Below are positions 34,117-41,437 of a stretch of DNA of 64,000 nt, piece by piece. Every line of letters begins with the position of its first letter. Within the stretch, counting starts at the first letter, position 1. This DNA comes from Candidatus Latescibacterota bacterium (GTDB lineage Bacteria; Latescibacterota; UBA2968; UBA8231): NCBI GenBank assembly GCA_022827835.1, contig JAJEIO010000001.1, forward strand, positions 1 to 64,000, read 5' to 3'. A program made the translations under genes and the position numbers. The notes under the pieces are model-generated. The model ran no database searches. It saw nothing but the letters and a program-made list of their open reading frames with translations, and was not told the origin of the DNA.

Positions 34117-35346
34117 GTGCCGCACCGTCGCTTCTTTTACATAGGAGCAGCCGCGCTGGTGGTTGCCCTCGGCGTGGGTGGCTCGTATTGGTATTTGCAG
34201 TACCGGGTAAATGCCGCGCAAAAAGCCGTCGAGCAAGGCGACCGATTGCGTGCCCAAAATCAAATGGACGAAGCGGCCCGCTACTACCAGCAGGCCATCG
34301 AGCTGAATCCAGACCTCGCCCAAGCCCATAGCAATCTAGGCGTGACACAAGCGGCGCTAGAGCGTTTTGCCGAAGCAATTCCCCACTTTGAACAGGCGCT
34401 AACGCTGGCTCCCGATCACTTTGAAGCGCAGATTGGCCTCGCCGTTTCGCTCGACGGGTTGGGCCATTTTTTAGCGGCAGAGGATAGCTATAAGAAGGCG
34501 CTGGCGCTGCGGCCCGACTTTGGGGCGATCTACTACAATCTCGGCTATCTCTACCACCAACAGGGTCTCTACGCAGAGGCCGCGGCTCAGTACGAGGAAG
34601 CTGTGCGCTTGATACCGACCTTCCTGCAAGCTCGGGCCAACTTGGGGAGGGTCTATCACTTGCAGCACCGCCCGGGCGAAGCCATTGCCGAATACCAGCG
34701 CGCCCTCGCGGACCACCCAGACGAAGGGCGGGTGTACGCGAACTTGGGCGAGAGCCACATGGCCTTGAGCCGATATGAAGAAGCAAGGGCGGCCTATCGG
34801 CGAGCGATAGATATCGGCGTCGAGACGGCGGGCGCGTTTTACGACCTCGGCGTCATCAGCGAACAGGAAGGCAAGCTTGAAGCAGCGCGGAGTTACTTTC
34901 ACCAAACCCTGCTCAAAAATGCGGCTCACGCCAACGCCTATCATCGCTTGGGCACGGTGACAGCCAAGTTAGGGCAGGAGGAACAGGCCGCCACCTACTA
35001 CTTGGAGGCCATAAAGCGCGATCCCGGCCACGCGGGTGCCCACTACAGCTTGGCCCAACTCTACCTCAAGCAGGGCCGTAGCGACGAGGGCCAGGAGCTA
35101 ATGCAGGTCTTTGCCAAGCTCAAGGAATACGAGGGACGGCTCGCCAGCCTCAAACGGGCTGCGAGCCGATCGCCGCGCTCACCGGAGGCCAGCTACAACG
35201 TGGGGCTGCTCCACCTAGAGTTCGGGTACGTCAACAAGGCCGCTGCGGTCTTTGAACAGCTCCTCAAACTCCATCCCGAATTTTCTGCCGCGCAGGAGCG
35301 CCTCGCCGAAATCGAGCGGGTGCGGGCTGAGCACAGCGCGGGTTGA
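34117..35346 (+). CDS. membrane-anchored TPR protein
   Basis: 409 residues. An N-terminal transmembrane helix (FYIGAAALVVALGVGGSYWY, about residues 7-26) anchors a long TPR solenoid of at least ten units, such as AHSNLGVTQAALERFAEAIP and YYNLGYLYHQQGLYAEAAA. The start is GTG 34117 with only a weak SD, 52 bp after the small lipoprotein. The gene ends three bases before the convergent FG-GAP/ASPIC gene. Nothing enzymatic is visible; a scaffold for the neighbouring surface proteins is inferred. Confidence 0.82.
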   Translation: MPHRRFFYIGAAALVVALGVGGSYWYLQYRVNAAQKAVEQGDRLRAQNQMDEAARYYQQAIELNPDLAQAHSNLGVTQAALERFAEAIPHFEQALTLAPDHFEAQIGLAVSLDGLGHFLAAEDSYKKALALRPDFGAIYYNLGYLYHQQGLYAEAAAQYEEAVRLIPTFLQARANLGRVYHLQHRPGEAIAEYQRALADHPDEGRVYANLGESHMALSRYEEARAAYRRAIDIGVETAGAFYDLGVISEQEGKLEAARSYFHQTLLKNAAHANAYHRLGTVTAKLGQEEQAATYYLEAIKRDPGHAGAHYSLAQLYLKQGRSDEGQELMQVFAKLKEYEGRLASLKRAASRSPRSPEASYNVGLLHLEFGYVNKAAAVFEQLLKLHPEFSAAQERLAEIERVRAEHSAG

Positions 35347-35349
35347 TCG

Positions 35350-37029
35350 TTAAAAAGGATTCGCGCCTAGTTCGAGGAGGGCGTGCCCCTGCCCTTGGCG
35401 GACGACTAAGAGCTTATTGGCGGGCACGTTCTCGACTGCATAGGTACTGCCGTTGGGATAGGTGATTTCGACGCGGTCGATAGCCTGTGCCGCGCCCAAG
35501 CCGAAGTGGACGCGCAAGTCGCTGTGCGAAAGATAGCTGCCTGCGCCGTTGACCGTGCGCCACTGATGTTTGCCAGCCGCTTGCAGGCCGATGCGAGTGC
35601 CAACCCCATCGCGATTGTCTTCGCGGCCAAAGACCTGCACCCCGAGATAGTTTCCCGCATTTCCTCCATCATTGCGCAACAAAGTCGGCGCGTCGTTAAG
35701 CTCGACGACGAAGAGGTCGATATCCCCGTCGTCGTCGTAGTCGCCAAAGCTGGTGCCGCGGCTGACTTTAGCCTGCGCTAGCTCAAGGCTGGCTGACACT
35801 GGGGCGAAGCGGCCGTCGCCCTCATTGCGGAAGAGTTGGTTGGGTTGGCGGTAAGTGGTGCCGGTTGTGGCTTGGTCAACCTGCGGATATACGTGGCCGT
35901 TGGCGACGAAGAGGTCGAGACGACCGTCGTTGTCGTAGTCGAAAAAGCGCGTTCCCCAACCCAACATCTCTACTGTAGCCGCAGCGAGGCCAGCCGTAGT
36001 CGTGACATCGGAGAAACGCACGCCGTCCTCGTTGCGGTAGAGCGTATTGGTCTCGGTGAAAAAGTGGGTTACGTACAGGTCTAGGTCGCCGTCGTCGTCG
36101 TAGTCGCCAAAGTCCACGCCCATGCCGGCTTCGACATCGCCGTCGCCATTGTACGCCACGCCCGCGATGAGGGCGACGTCTTGGAAAGTGCCGTCGCCTT
36201 GGTTCTGGAAGAGCACATTGGGAGTCTCGTCGTTGGCGACAAAGAGGTCGCTATCGCCATCGGAATCGTAGTCGGCCGGGATCACGCCCAAGCCGTAATA
36301 GCGGTTGGCGGCTGCCACACCAGACGCTTGGGTGACGTCAGTAAATACACCGTTGCCCTCGTTGCGATAGAGCACGTCCGGCGCGCCGACTAAGCCTTTA
36401 GGGCCGCAATAGACTTGGAGGCCGCTGAAAAAGGTGCAGAGTTGTGGCTCAGCCGGCAGGCGTTCGGCGTCGAAGACGACGTAGTTGGCGACGTAGAGGT
36501 CGAGGTCGCCGTCGCGGTCGTAGTCGAAGAAGGCCGCGCTGGCGCTGTATTGATCGCCGCCAACGCCCGCTTCTCGAGTTGCGTCGGCAAAGCGGTCGCC
36601 GCCGCGATTGCGATAGAGTACGTTGGCTCCGTAGTTGGTCACGTAGAGGTCTGGGTGACCGTCGTTGTCGGTGTCGCCCACGGCCACGCCACCGCCCCAG
36701 CCAGCGTCGCCGACCCCAGCTTCTCGGGTGATTTCCGCAAAAGTGCCGTCGCCGCGATTGCGGTAGAGCGCGTTGCCCAGCCCCGAGCGGTCTCGGTACG
36801 TGGCAAAGGTGGCCCCGTTGACTATGTAGAGGTCGAGGTCGCCGTCGGAGTCGTGGTCGAAGAAGGCCGCGCCGCTGCCGTGGGATTCTAGGATGTAGTG
36901 CTTTTCTTGTCCGCCAAATACATTGCGATAGGTGATGCCAGCGGCGGCGGTTTGGTCGCTAAATTGGGGTTGGGCGCGCAGGGGGAGGGCGCATAGCAGC
37001 GCGCCGCAAAACAGCGGAAAGACGCGCAA
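35350..37029 (-). CDS. secreted FG-GAP/VCBS + ASPIC/UnbV protein (CRTAC1-like)
   Basis: 559 residues. Signal peptide MRVFPLFCGALLCALPLRAQ. Eight or so FG-GAP/VCBS blades contain loops such as DHDSDGDLDLY, DYDRDGDLDLY and DYDDDGDIDLF, each an EF-hand-like Ca2+ site. The C-terminal ASPIC/UnbV domain has GTRIGLQAAGKHQWR and ITYPNGSTYAVENV. It differs from the other ASPIC protein by lacking an N-terminal TPR array. The apparent start is TTG 37029, one base after the stop of the HEAT gene, with no SD, so translation is probably coupled. Function is not known; the fold suggests protein or carbohydrate binding outside the cell. Confidence 0.82.
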   Translation of the reverse strand: MRVFPLFCGALLCALPLRAQPQFSDQTAAAGITYRNVFGGQEKHYILESHGSGAAFFDHDSDGDLDLYIVNGATFATYRDRSGLGNALYRNRGDGTFAEITREAGVGDAGWGGGVAVGDTDNDGHPDLYVTNYGANVLYRNRGGDRFADATREAGVGGDQYSASAAFFDYDRDGDLDLYVANYVVFDAERLPAEPQLCTFFSGLQVYCGPKGLVGAPDVLYRNEGNGVFTDVTQASGVAAANRYYGLGVIPADYDSDGDSDLFVANDETPNVLFQNQGDGTFQDVALIAGVAYNGDGDVEAGMGVDFGDYDDDGDLDLYVTHFFTETNTLYRNEDGVRFSDVTTTAGLAAATVEMLGWGTRFFDYDNDGRLDLFVANGHVYPQVDQATTGTTYRQPNQLFRNEGDGRFAPVSASLELAQAKVSRGTSFGDYDDDGDIDLFVVELNDAPTLLRNDGGNAGNYLGVQVFGREDNRDGVGTRIGLQAAGKHQWRTVNGAGSYLSHSDLRVHFGLGAAQAIDRVEITYPNGSTYAVENVPANKLLVVRQGQGHALLELGANPF

Positions 37030-37030
37030 A

Positions 37031-37849
37031 TTAGGGGGCGACCGCGTAGTTTAGGCCCGTGAGCAGATGCAATGCCTCTTTGGCGGCCTCGTGGTCGGGA
37101 CCTTCGCGCTCGGCGAACATGCGCTCTAGCGGCCTCACGGCTGTGGTGTCGCCGATGCGGCCGAGGGTGCGGGCGCTTTCTGCGCGGACCCATATGTTGT
37201 CGTCGGTTAAGGCGAGGCACAGCGCGTCGAGAGCGCGATGCGTCCGGTGGTGTCCCAATAGCTGCGCGGCGATGTAGCGCACGTTGTCGTCGCGGTCGCG
37301 TAGAGAGGCGAGGACCGCCGCTTCGGCCTCCGAGGTCCACAGAAACTGAAGCGCGGCGAGGGCCTGTCGGCGCACCGAGGGGATGGTATCCGCCAAAGCG
37401 CGCACCAAGGAGGGCACGGCTGTGGTGTCGCGAAGGTTGCCCAAACTCCAAGCTGCTGCGCCGCGCACATCCGGGACTGAGTCGTTGGCAAGGACGCTGG
37501 CTAAGGTTGTGTGGAAGTGGGGGTCGTCGAGTTGGCCGAGAGCGCGGACGGCCTGTTCGCGGACATAGCGGTTTTGGTCGCGGAGGAGCGATTTGAGGAA
37601 GGGGGTGGCGCGCCGGTCGCCGATTTGGCCGAGAATTTGCGCGGCAATGTAGCGCAGACTATCGCTGCCAGCGGTCGCGCGGTCCAGCAAAGGCTCGACG
37701 GCTGCGCTGCCTAGTTGCACCAAGGCGTGGCTGGCGTCGAGGCGGACTTGACGCCGCGAATCGTCGAGTTGGTCAATGTAGTATTCGGCCTGTTGTGCGG
37801 CGCAACTCAATAGGCCGGCGCAGAGGCTTGCTAGGGCGAGCTTGGACAT
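37031..37849 (-). CDS. HEAT-repeat lipoprotein
   Basis: 272 residues. MSKLALASLCAGLLSC gives a lipobox. The rest is HEAT/PBS-lyase-type repeats of about 30 residues: RYIAAQILGQIGD, VREQAVRALGQLDD, VRGAAAWSLGNLRD, VRRQALAALQFL, VRYIAAQLLGHH and VRAESARTLGRIGD. It is directly followed by the FG-GAP/ASPIC gene (stop and start nearly touch), so the two probably act together at the periplasmic or outer face. A 13-bp hairpin lies 14 bp upstream of the start. Confidence 0.85.
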   Translation of the reverse strand: MSKLALASLCAGLLSCAAQQAEYYIDQLDDSRRQVRLDASHALVQLGSAAVEPLLDRATAGSDSLRYIAAQILGQIGDRRATPFLKSLLRDQNRYVREQAVRALGQLDDPHFHTTLASVLANDSVPDVRGAAAWSLGNLRDTTAVPSLVRALADTIPSVRRQALAALQFLWTSEAEAAVLASLRDRDDNVRYIAAQLLGHHRTHRALDALCLALTDDNIWVRAESARTLGRIGDTTAVRPLERMFAEREGPDHEAAKEALHLLTGLNYAVAP

Positions 37850-37863
37850 GGGCGGTTTAAGTG

Positions 37864-37900
37864 AAAGCAGGTGTCAAGAGTTAGACCTGACACCTGCTTT
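37864..37900. promoter_or_regulatory. 13-bp perfect inverted repeat before the HEAT gene
   Basis: AAAGCAGGTGTCA (37864-37876) and TGACACCTGCTTT (37888-37900) pair around an 11-nt loop. No T-tract follows on either strand. It lies between the DUF4159 stop (37924) and the HEAT start (37849), where it could act as an operator, an mRNA-stability hairpin or a rho-assisted terminator. Confidence 0.5.
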
Positions 37901-37923
37901 GGAGTTGACTTTGCAGCAAAAAG

Positions 37924-39135
37924 CTAGTTGACCATCTGCATGAGGCGTTGGGTAATTGACCCTTCCTGCGTCAGGGCGTATATGATGATGTTGACCGCTA
38001 GTTGTAGCTGGCGGGTCGAATCCCCGCCGCGTCCGTCGTTTTCCCAACCCCAACCACCGTCGCCAGGCGTGACGCTTGCCAACCTGCCTTTGATGTAATA
38101 GCCACGCAGATAGTTCCAGGGCCTAACGCCCAATTTGCCCTGCCCTAGTGAGGGGCTATAGCCGAAAGGCATGCCCCCACTCAGGTCGAAGAAGGAGGTA
38201 TAGACGGGGTGATCCTCCGGCAGGCGCTCGGACCAGAAGTCCTTGCCATTGATTAGGCCGCCGTACTTTTCTAGTGCTTCGCCGTGGATCCCGCTGAATG
38301 AAAATCCACCCGACATCAGATACTGGGCCAAGTTGGCCATTTCAGCCTCGTTGGGCGATCCCTGCGGCAGGATGATAGGTATCTCCATAAGACGCGGGTC
38401 GTCGAACGTGACAAAGCCGAGGAACTCGGCCTTGAGGCCGGTATATTCGTTGATCACATCGCGCAGTCGGTCGATGGTTTTGACGCGGAGCGTGACCGTG
38501 CCGTAGCCGGAGGTCCCGCCGGCCAGTGCCCGCGAGGACATGACTTGGGCTAGCTTGACAAAGCCTTTGAGGGCCTGCTTGTCCGTGGCGTCTTGGACGA
38601 TAATGGCGCGGTAGCGACCGGTGTCCATGTTGTTGACGTCGAGCATCTCTAGGCCCATGTCAATTTTGTGCTCGGAGGTGCGGGTACTGGTCACGGCCGC
38701 TGCCGTCAGCTTGGGCTCTATGGTCATACCGCTCATCGTGCTGAAGGCAGTCTGCCCTGACAGGCGGATTCCCGAGCCACCGACGCCGGCGATTAGGCTG
38801 CGGGTGTTGAACGAGGCCGTGGCCTGTACTTGGTCCATGCGCGCTTGCGCTAGCTGGACTTCGCGGCGCGCGAGCTGGCGCTTGGGCTGGGGAATTTTGC
38901 GCAGTTCCAGCGGCTTGGTCAGGCGCGGCTCGCGCTTGATGAATTTGGTCGTCAGGGGCCGGGGTGCCTTCTTCTCGTCTTTTTCAAAAGGGTTGATTGC
39001 AACGACGATGAGCAGGAGGGCCACAGCAGAGCCTAGGGCGATAAAGAAGCCCCGGCGCAGGCGGCGGACCAGACTGTCAAGATCGAAGTCCTGAGTGGGC
39101 GAAGCAAAGCGCGTGGAGACCCATTTCTTACTCAT
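37924..39135 (-). CDS. DUF4159-domain membrane protein
   Basis: 403 residues. One transmembrane helix (FFIALGSAVALLLIVVAI, about 30-47) follows a basic cytoplasmic tail. A Pro/Lys-rich stretch, a low-complexity segment and then a C-terminal DUF4159 domain come next: GGFSFSGIHGEA, RLPEDHPVYTSFFDL, YYIKGRLASVTPGDGGW and NIIIYALTQEGSITQRL. Family members are envelope-associated and of unknown function. The start overlaps the stop of the FlgT-like gene by 4 bp, so these two form a translationally coupled pair read away from the surface-protein locus. Confidence 0.8.
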   Translation of the reverse strand: MSKKWVSTRFASPTQDFDLDSLVRRLRRGFFIALGSAVALLLIVVAINPFEKDEKKAPRPLTTKFIKREPRLTKPLELRKIPQPKRQLARREVQLAQARMDQVQATASFNTRSLIAGVGGSGIRLSGQTAFSTMSGMTIEPKLTAAAVTSTRTSEHKIDMGLEMLDVNNMDTGRYRAIIVQDATDKQALKGFVKLAQVMSSRALAGGTSGYGTVTLRVKTIDRLRDVINEYTGLKAEFLGFVTFDDPRLMEIPIILPQGSPNEAEMANLAQYLMSGGFSFSGIHGEALEKYGGLINGKDFWSERLPEDHPVYTSFFDLSGGMPFGYSPSLGQGKLGVRPWNYLRGYYIKGRLASVTPGDGGWGWENDGRGGDSTRQLQLAVNIIIYALTQEGSITQRLMQMVN

Positions 39136-40157
39136 AGTGACCTCCTCAAAGGACGTTTGGGGGAAATGACCCGGTCTTGGATCTGTAGGCCATCTCCGCG
39201 TTTTTTGAGCTTCTTGTCGAGTTTTCGCAGCCGAGCGATGGCCGTAGTAGAATCAACGTCAACTACCTCTATTTGCCCTACTTTCTGCTGCGATGGCCTA
39301 GGCCGCCACACATCGAACCGCATTCGCTTCATTAGACCGTGCCGAGCTCCGATGTTTAGCTGGACGTGGGGTTTGCCTTTCCGTTCGGGCAAGACGGCTG
39401 CTATGCGGCCCTCTAGCGGCAAATTCGCGTCTAGGTCGGGTGCTAGATTGTCCGCCAGCCCCTTTAATACTCCTCGGGCAACGGCGAGGTCACTGCTGGG
39501 CTTGGAGACAAACCAGCGCTCGGCGACGTTTAGTGCGCGTTCTGTAGCAGGATCAGCCACTTGCAAACGGAGAAGATCGGCTAGAAAAGCCCGCGTCAAA
39601 CCAGGATGTGACGCACCTGGATACTTCCAAGTATTATAAAGGAATAACTGTTGGTCATAAGGTATCACGGCTGAGGAGTCGCGCAAGTCCGACCAGAAAA
39701 TTTTGTCGCGGTGCAGATCCTCCAGCTTGACTTCGAGTTGACAGACGATGGAGGGCAGTGAAATCACCTCGTAAGACTGGTCTTCGCTTGGTCCTCTATC
39801 GTCTAATAGGCCCAAATTTTCGTAGTAATGAATAACTTGGTTGTGGTAGGTTTTATGGGCTTTGTTGAAAGTGAAATGGGCGATGTAATCGATGGATTCT
39901 TGCCCTGTGGGATCGCGGGCCTCGCGGATGCTCCGCAAGCGCACGACGCGAAAGCGGCCCAAGTCAGTAAAGATGTCTCTGATCGCTCGCTCGATTTCTC
40001 GCATCAGGCGGGGATGTTGCTCGGCGAGGTGGACGGGCAGGATCTCTTGCTCGACGAGATCGGTAAAGACTAGGCCGATGGTGTAGATGTGCGGCTGGGT
40101 GTTGGCCGGCTGGCCTCCGAGTACGAGGGCCAATCCAATGAGGAAGAGATATTTCAC
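39132..40157 (-). CDS. secreted protein with FlgT-like C-terminal region
   Basis: 341 residues. Signal peptide MKYLFLIGLALVLGGQPANTQ. The N-terminal half includes VFTDLVEQEILP and SIREARDPTGQE. The C-terminal part (about 265-325), with LNIGARHGLMKRMRFDVW and VGQIEVVDVDSTTAIARL, resembles the C-terminal OB-like domain of FlgT and related envelope proteins. No flagellar genes are present, so a non-flagellar role is assumed. ATG 40157 is divergent from the CBM9-like gene across a 170-bp promoter region. The DUF4159 gene follows with a 4-bp overlap. Confidence 0.62.
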   Translation of the reverse strand: MKYLFLIGLALVLGGQPANTQPHIYTIGLVFTDLVEQEILPVHLAEQHPRLMREIERAIRDIFTDLGRFRVVRLRSIREARDPTGQESIDYIAHFTFNKAHKTYHNQVIHYYENLGLLDDRGPSEDQSYEVISLPSIVCQLEVKLEDLHRDKIFWSDLRDSSAVIPYDQQLFLYNTWKYPGASHPGLTRAFLADLLRLQVADPATERALNVAERWFVSKPSSDLAVARGVLKGLADNLAPDLDANLPLEGRIAAVLPERKGKPHVQLNIGARHGLMKRMRFDVWRPRPSQQKVGQIEVVDVDSTTAIARLRKLDKKLKKRGDGLQIQDRVISPKRPLRRSL

Positions 40158-40249
40158 GGGATTAAATTATGCGTGATTGAAGTGGAAAATCTGTGTATTG
40201 CATCTACTTATGATATAATTGGGATGGTCTTGCAGAGCAACTTTTTTTC

Positions 40250-40279
40250 TTGACAACCCTTTGGCAAGGGTTTTATTAT
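40250..40279 (+). promoter_or_regulatory. promoter with a palindrome in the -35/-10 spacer
   Basis: TTGACA (40250-40255), an 18-nt spacer and TATTAT (40274-40279). The spacer, with the last base of the -35, is a perfect palindrome AACCCTT-TGGC-AAGGGTT (40255-40272), placed like a repressor operator. A similar element lies before the first large OMP gene. Confidence 0.6.
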
Positions 40280-40327
40280 GAACCGTTCAAATCGCTCGTC
40301 CACTTCTCAAGCTAAGGAGATGCACTA

Positions 40328-41281
40328 ATGAAGAAGTTGACTCTTTTGGCCGCGGCCGCGGCCCTTTGCGTTACGACGCTGGCCGATGCCCAGCCGCCGA
40401 TACGCTACTTCGACTTGCCCAAGTTCACCCAAGCCCCCACGCTCGACGGCGACCGCGCAACTGTTGCTGACGAGTGGGCTGGTGCGCTAGAATTCGACTG
40501 CTCGCCGAGCCAGATTCAGCTCGACGGTCAAGAGTTTGGCTGGCGCGATCAGGCGAATGAGTCCTCTGAAGTAAGCACCAACCAGCTCAATGAAAACGGC
40601 GAGACCGAAGTAGCTGGCGAGGGCCGCACTGACGCCGATGTCTCTTCGGTGATCTTGCAGGCGTGGGATGACGATGCTCTGTACTACATCACCGAGGTTA
40701 GCGATAACGTCCGCGACACCGAGGGTGGCGGCGAGGCACGGGCTTGGTGGGAGCGCGACTCCATGTCTCTCTACCTCGACATGAACAATGAAGATCACCC
40801 AGGTGGCGACCCGACCGGCGAGTACGTCAACCTGAATGTGGTCAACTTTATGGCCGTGCCTTTCGGCTCGAATGAACTGTCCGTCTGCTACATCACCACC
40901 GTACAGAACCAGCGCGTGGATGTCCACGATCCCGATGCAATTGAGGGGTTTGAGTACGGCTTCCGCGACGCCGGTGACGAGTTTGGCGACGAAGGCGACG
41001 CCGACTACGTGATCGAGGGGCGGATGGAGTGGGACACTTTTCTGCGCAACGGTAATCTCTTTGAAGTCCCTACGACCGGCTCGGAGATGGGCTTCACTTG
41101 GCTGTTGGTTGACGCCGATGGCGAAGACGCCTATGGCGGCCAGATCCAGTGCGTAGCGTGGGCTGGTGGCAACCAGTCCGAGTTCGCCAACTGGGTCTTC
41201 GTGGATACGCCGGCTGGTCCGTCAGGTACCGCGGTCGAAGAAGATTCCTGGGGCCGCGTAAAGGAGACCTTCGTCCAATAG
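40328..41281 (+). CDS. secreted CBM9-like (carbohydrate-binding family 9-type) protein
   Basis: 317 residues. Signal peptide MKKLTLLAAAAALCVTTLADA. The mature protein is a single CBM9-like beta-sandwich: APTLDGDRATVADEWAGA near the N-terminus, ILQAWDDDALYYITEVSDN and WWERDSMSLYLDMNNE in the centre. The domain normally binds sugars or, in many secreted proteins, serves a structural role. AAGGAG lies 9 bases before the ATG. It has its own strong promoter and terminator, so it is a monocistronic unit ahead of the large envelope gene run. Confidence 0.78.
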   Translation: MKKLTLLAAAAALCVTTLADAQPPIRYFDLPKFTQAPTLDGDRATVADEWAGALEFDCSPSQIQLDGQEFGWRDQANESSEVSTNQLNENGETEVAGEGRTDADVSSVILQAWDDDALYYITEVSDNVRDTEGGGEARAWWERDSMSLYLDMNNEDHPGGDPTGEYVNLNVVNFMAVPFGSNELSVCYITTVQNQRVDVHDPDAIEGFEYGFRDAGDEFGDEGDADYVIEGRMEWDTFLRNGNLFEVPTTGSEMGFTWLLVDADGEDAYGGQIQCVAWAGGNQSEFANWVFVDTPAGPSGTAVEEDSWGRVKETFVQ

Positions 41282-41306
41282 TCAATGACTTTTGGATAGG
41301 TTATAC

Positions 41307-41350
41307 AAAAACGGGAAGTGGGCTTGACGCCTGCTTCCCGTTTTTTTTTT
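41307..41350 (+). terminator. intrinsic terminator after the CBM9-like gene
   Basis: ACGGGAAG (41311-41318)/CTTCCCGT (41334-41341) forms the outer stem of a GC-rich hairpin followed by ten T residues. It separates the CBM9-like gene from the envelope gene run. Confidence 0.85.
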
Positions 41351-41351
41351 C

Positions 41352-41380
41352 TTGACCCGCAACCTTTGGCAAGCGTATGT
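41352..41380 (+). promoter_or_regulatory. promoter of the envelope gene run, related to the 40250 element
   Basis: TTGACC (41352-41357), a 17-nt spacer and GTATGT (41375-41380), preceded by a T-tract. It shares TTTCTTGAC and AACC(C)TTTGGCAAG with the promoter at 40250, but its palindrome is imperfect. Confidence 0.45.
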
Positions 41381-41437
41381 TCTCGCCCGTTAATTCTAAG
41401 GTCGCTCAACACTTAAGGTGAGCCGCGAGGGGTTTTC

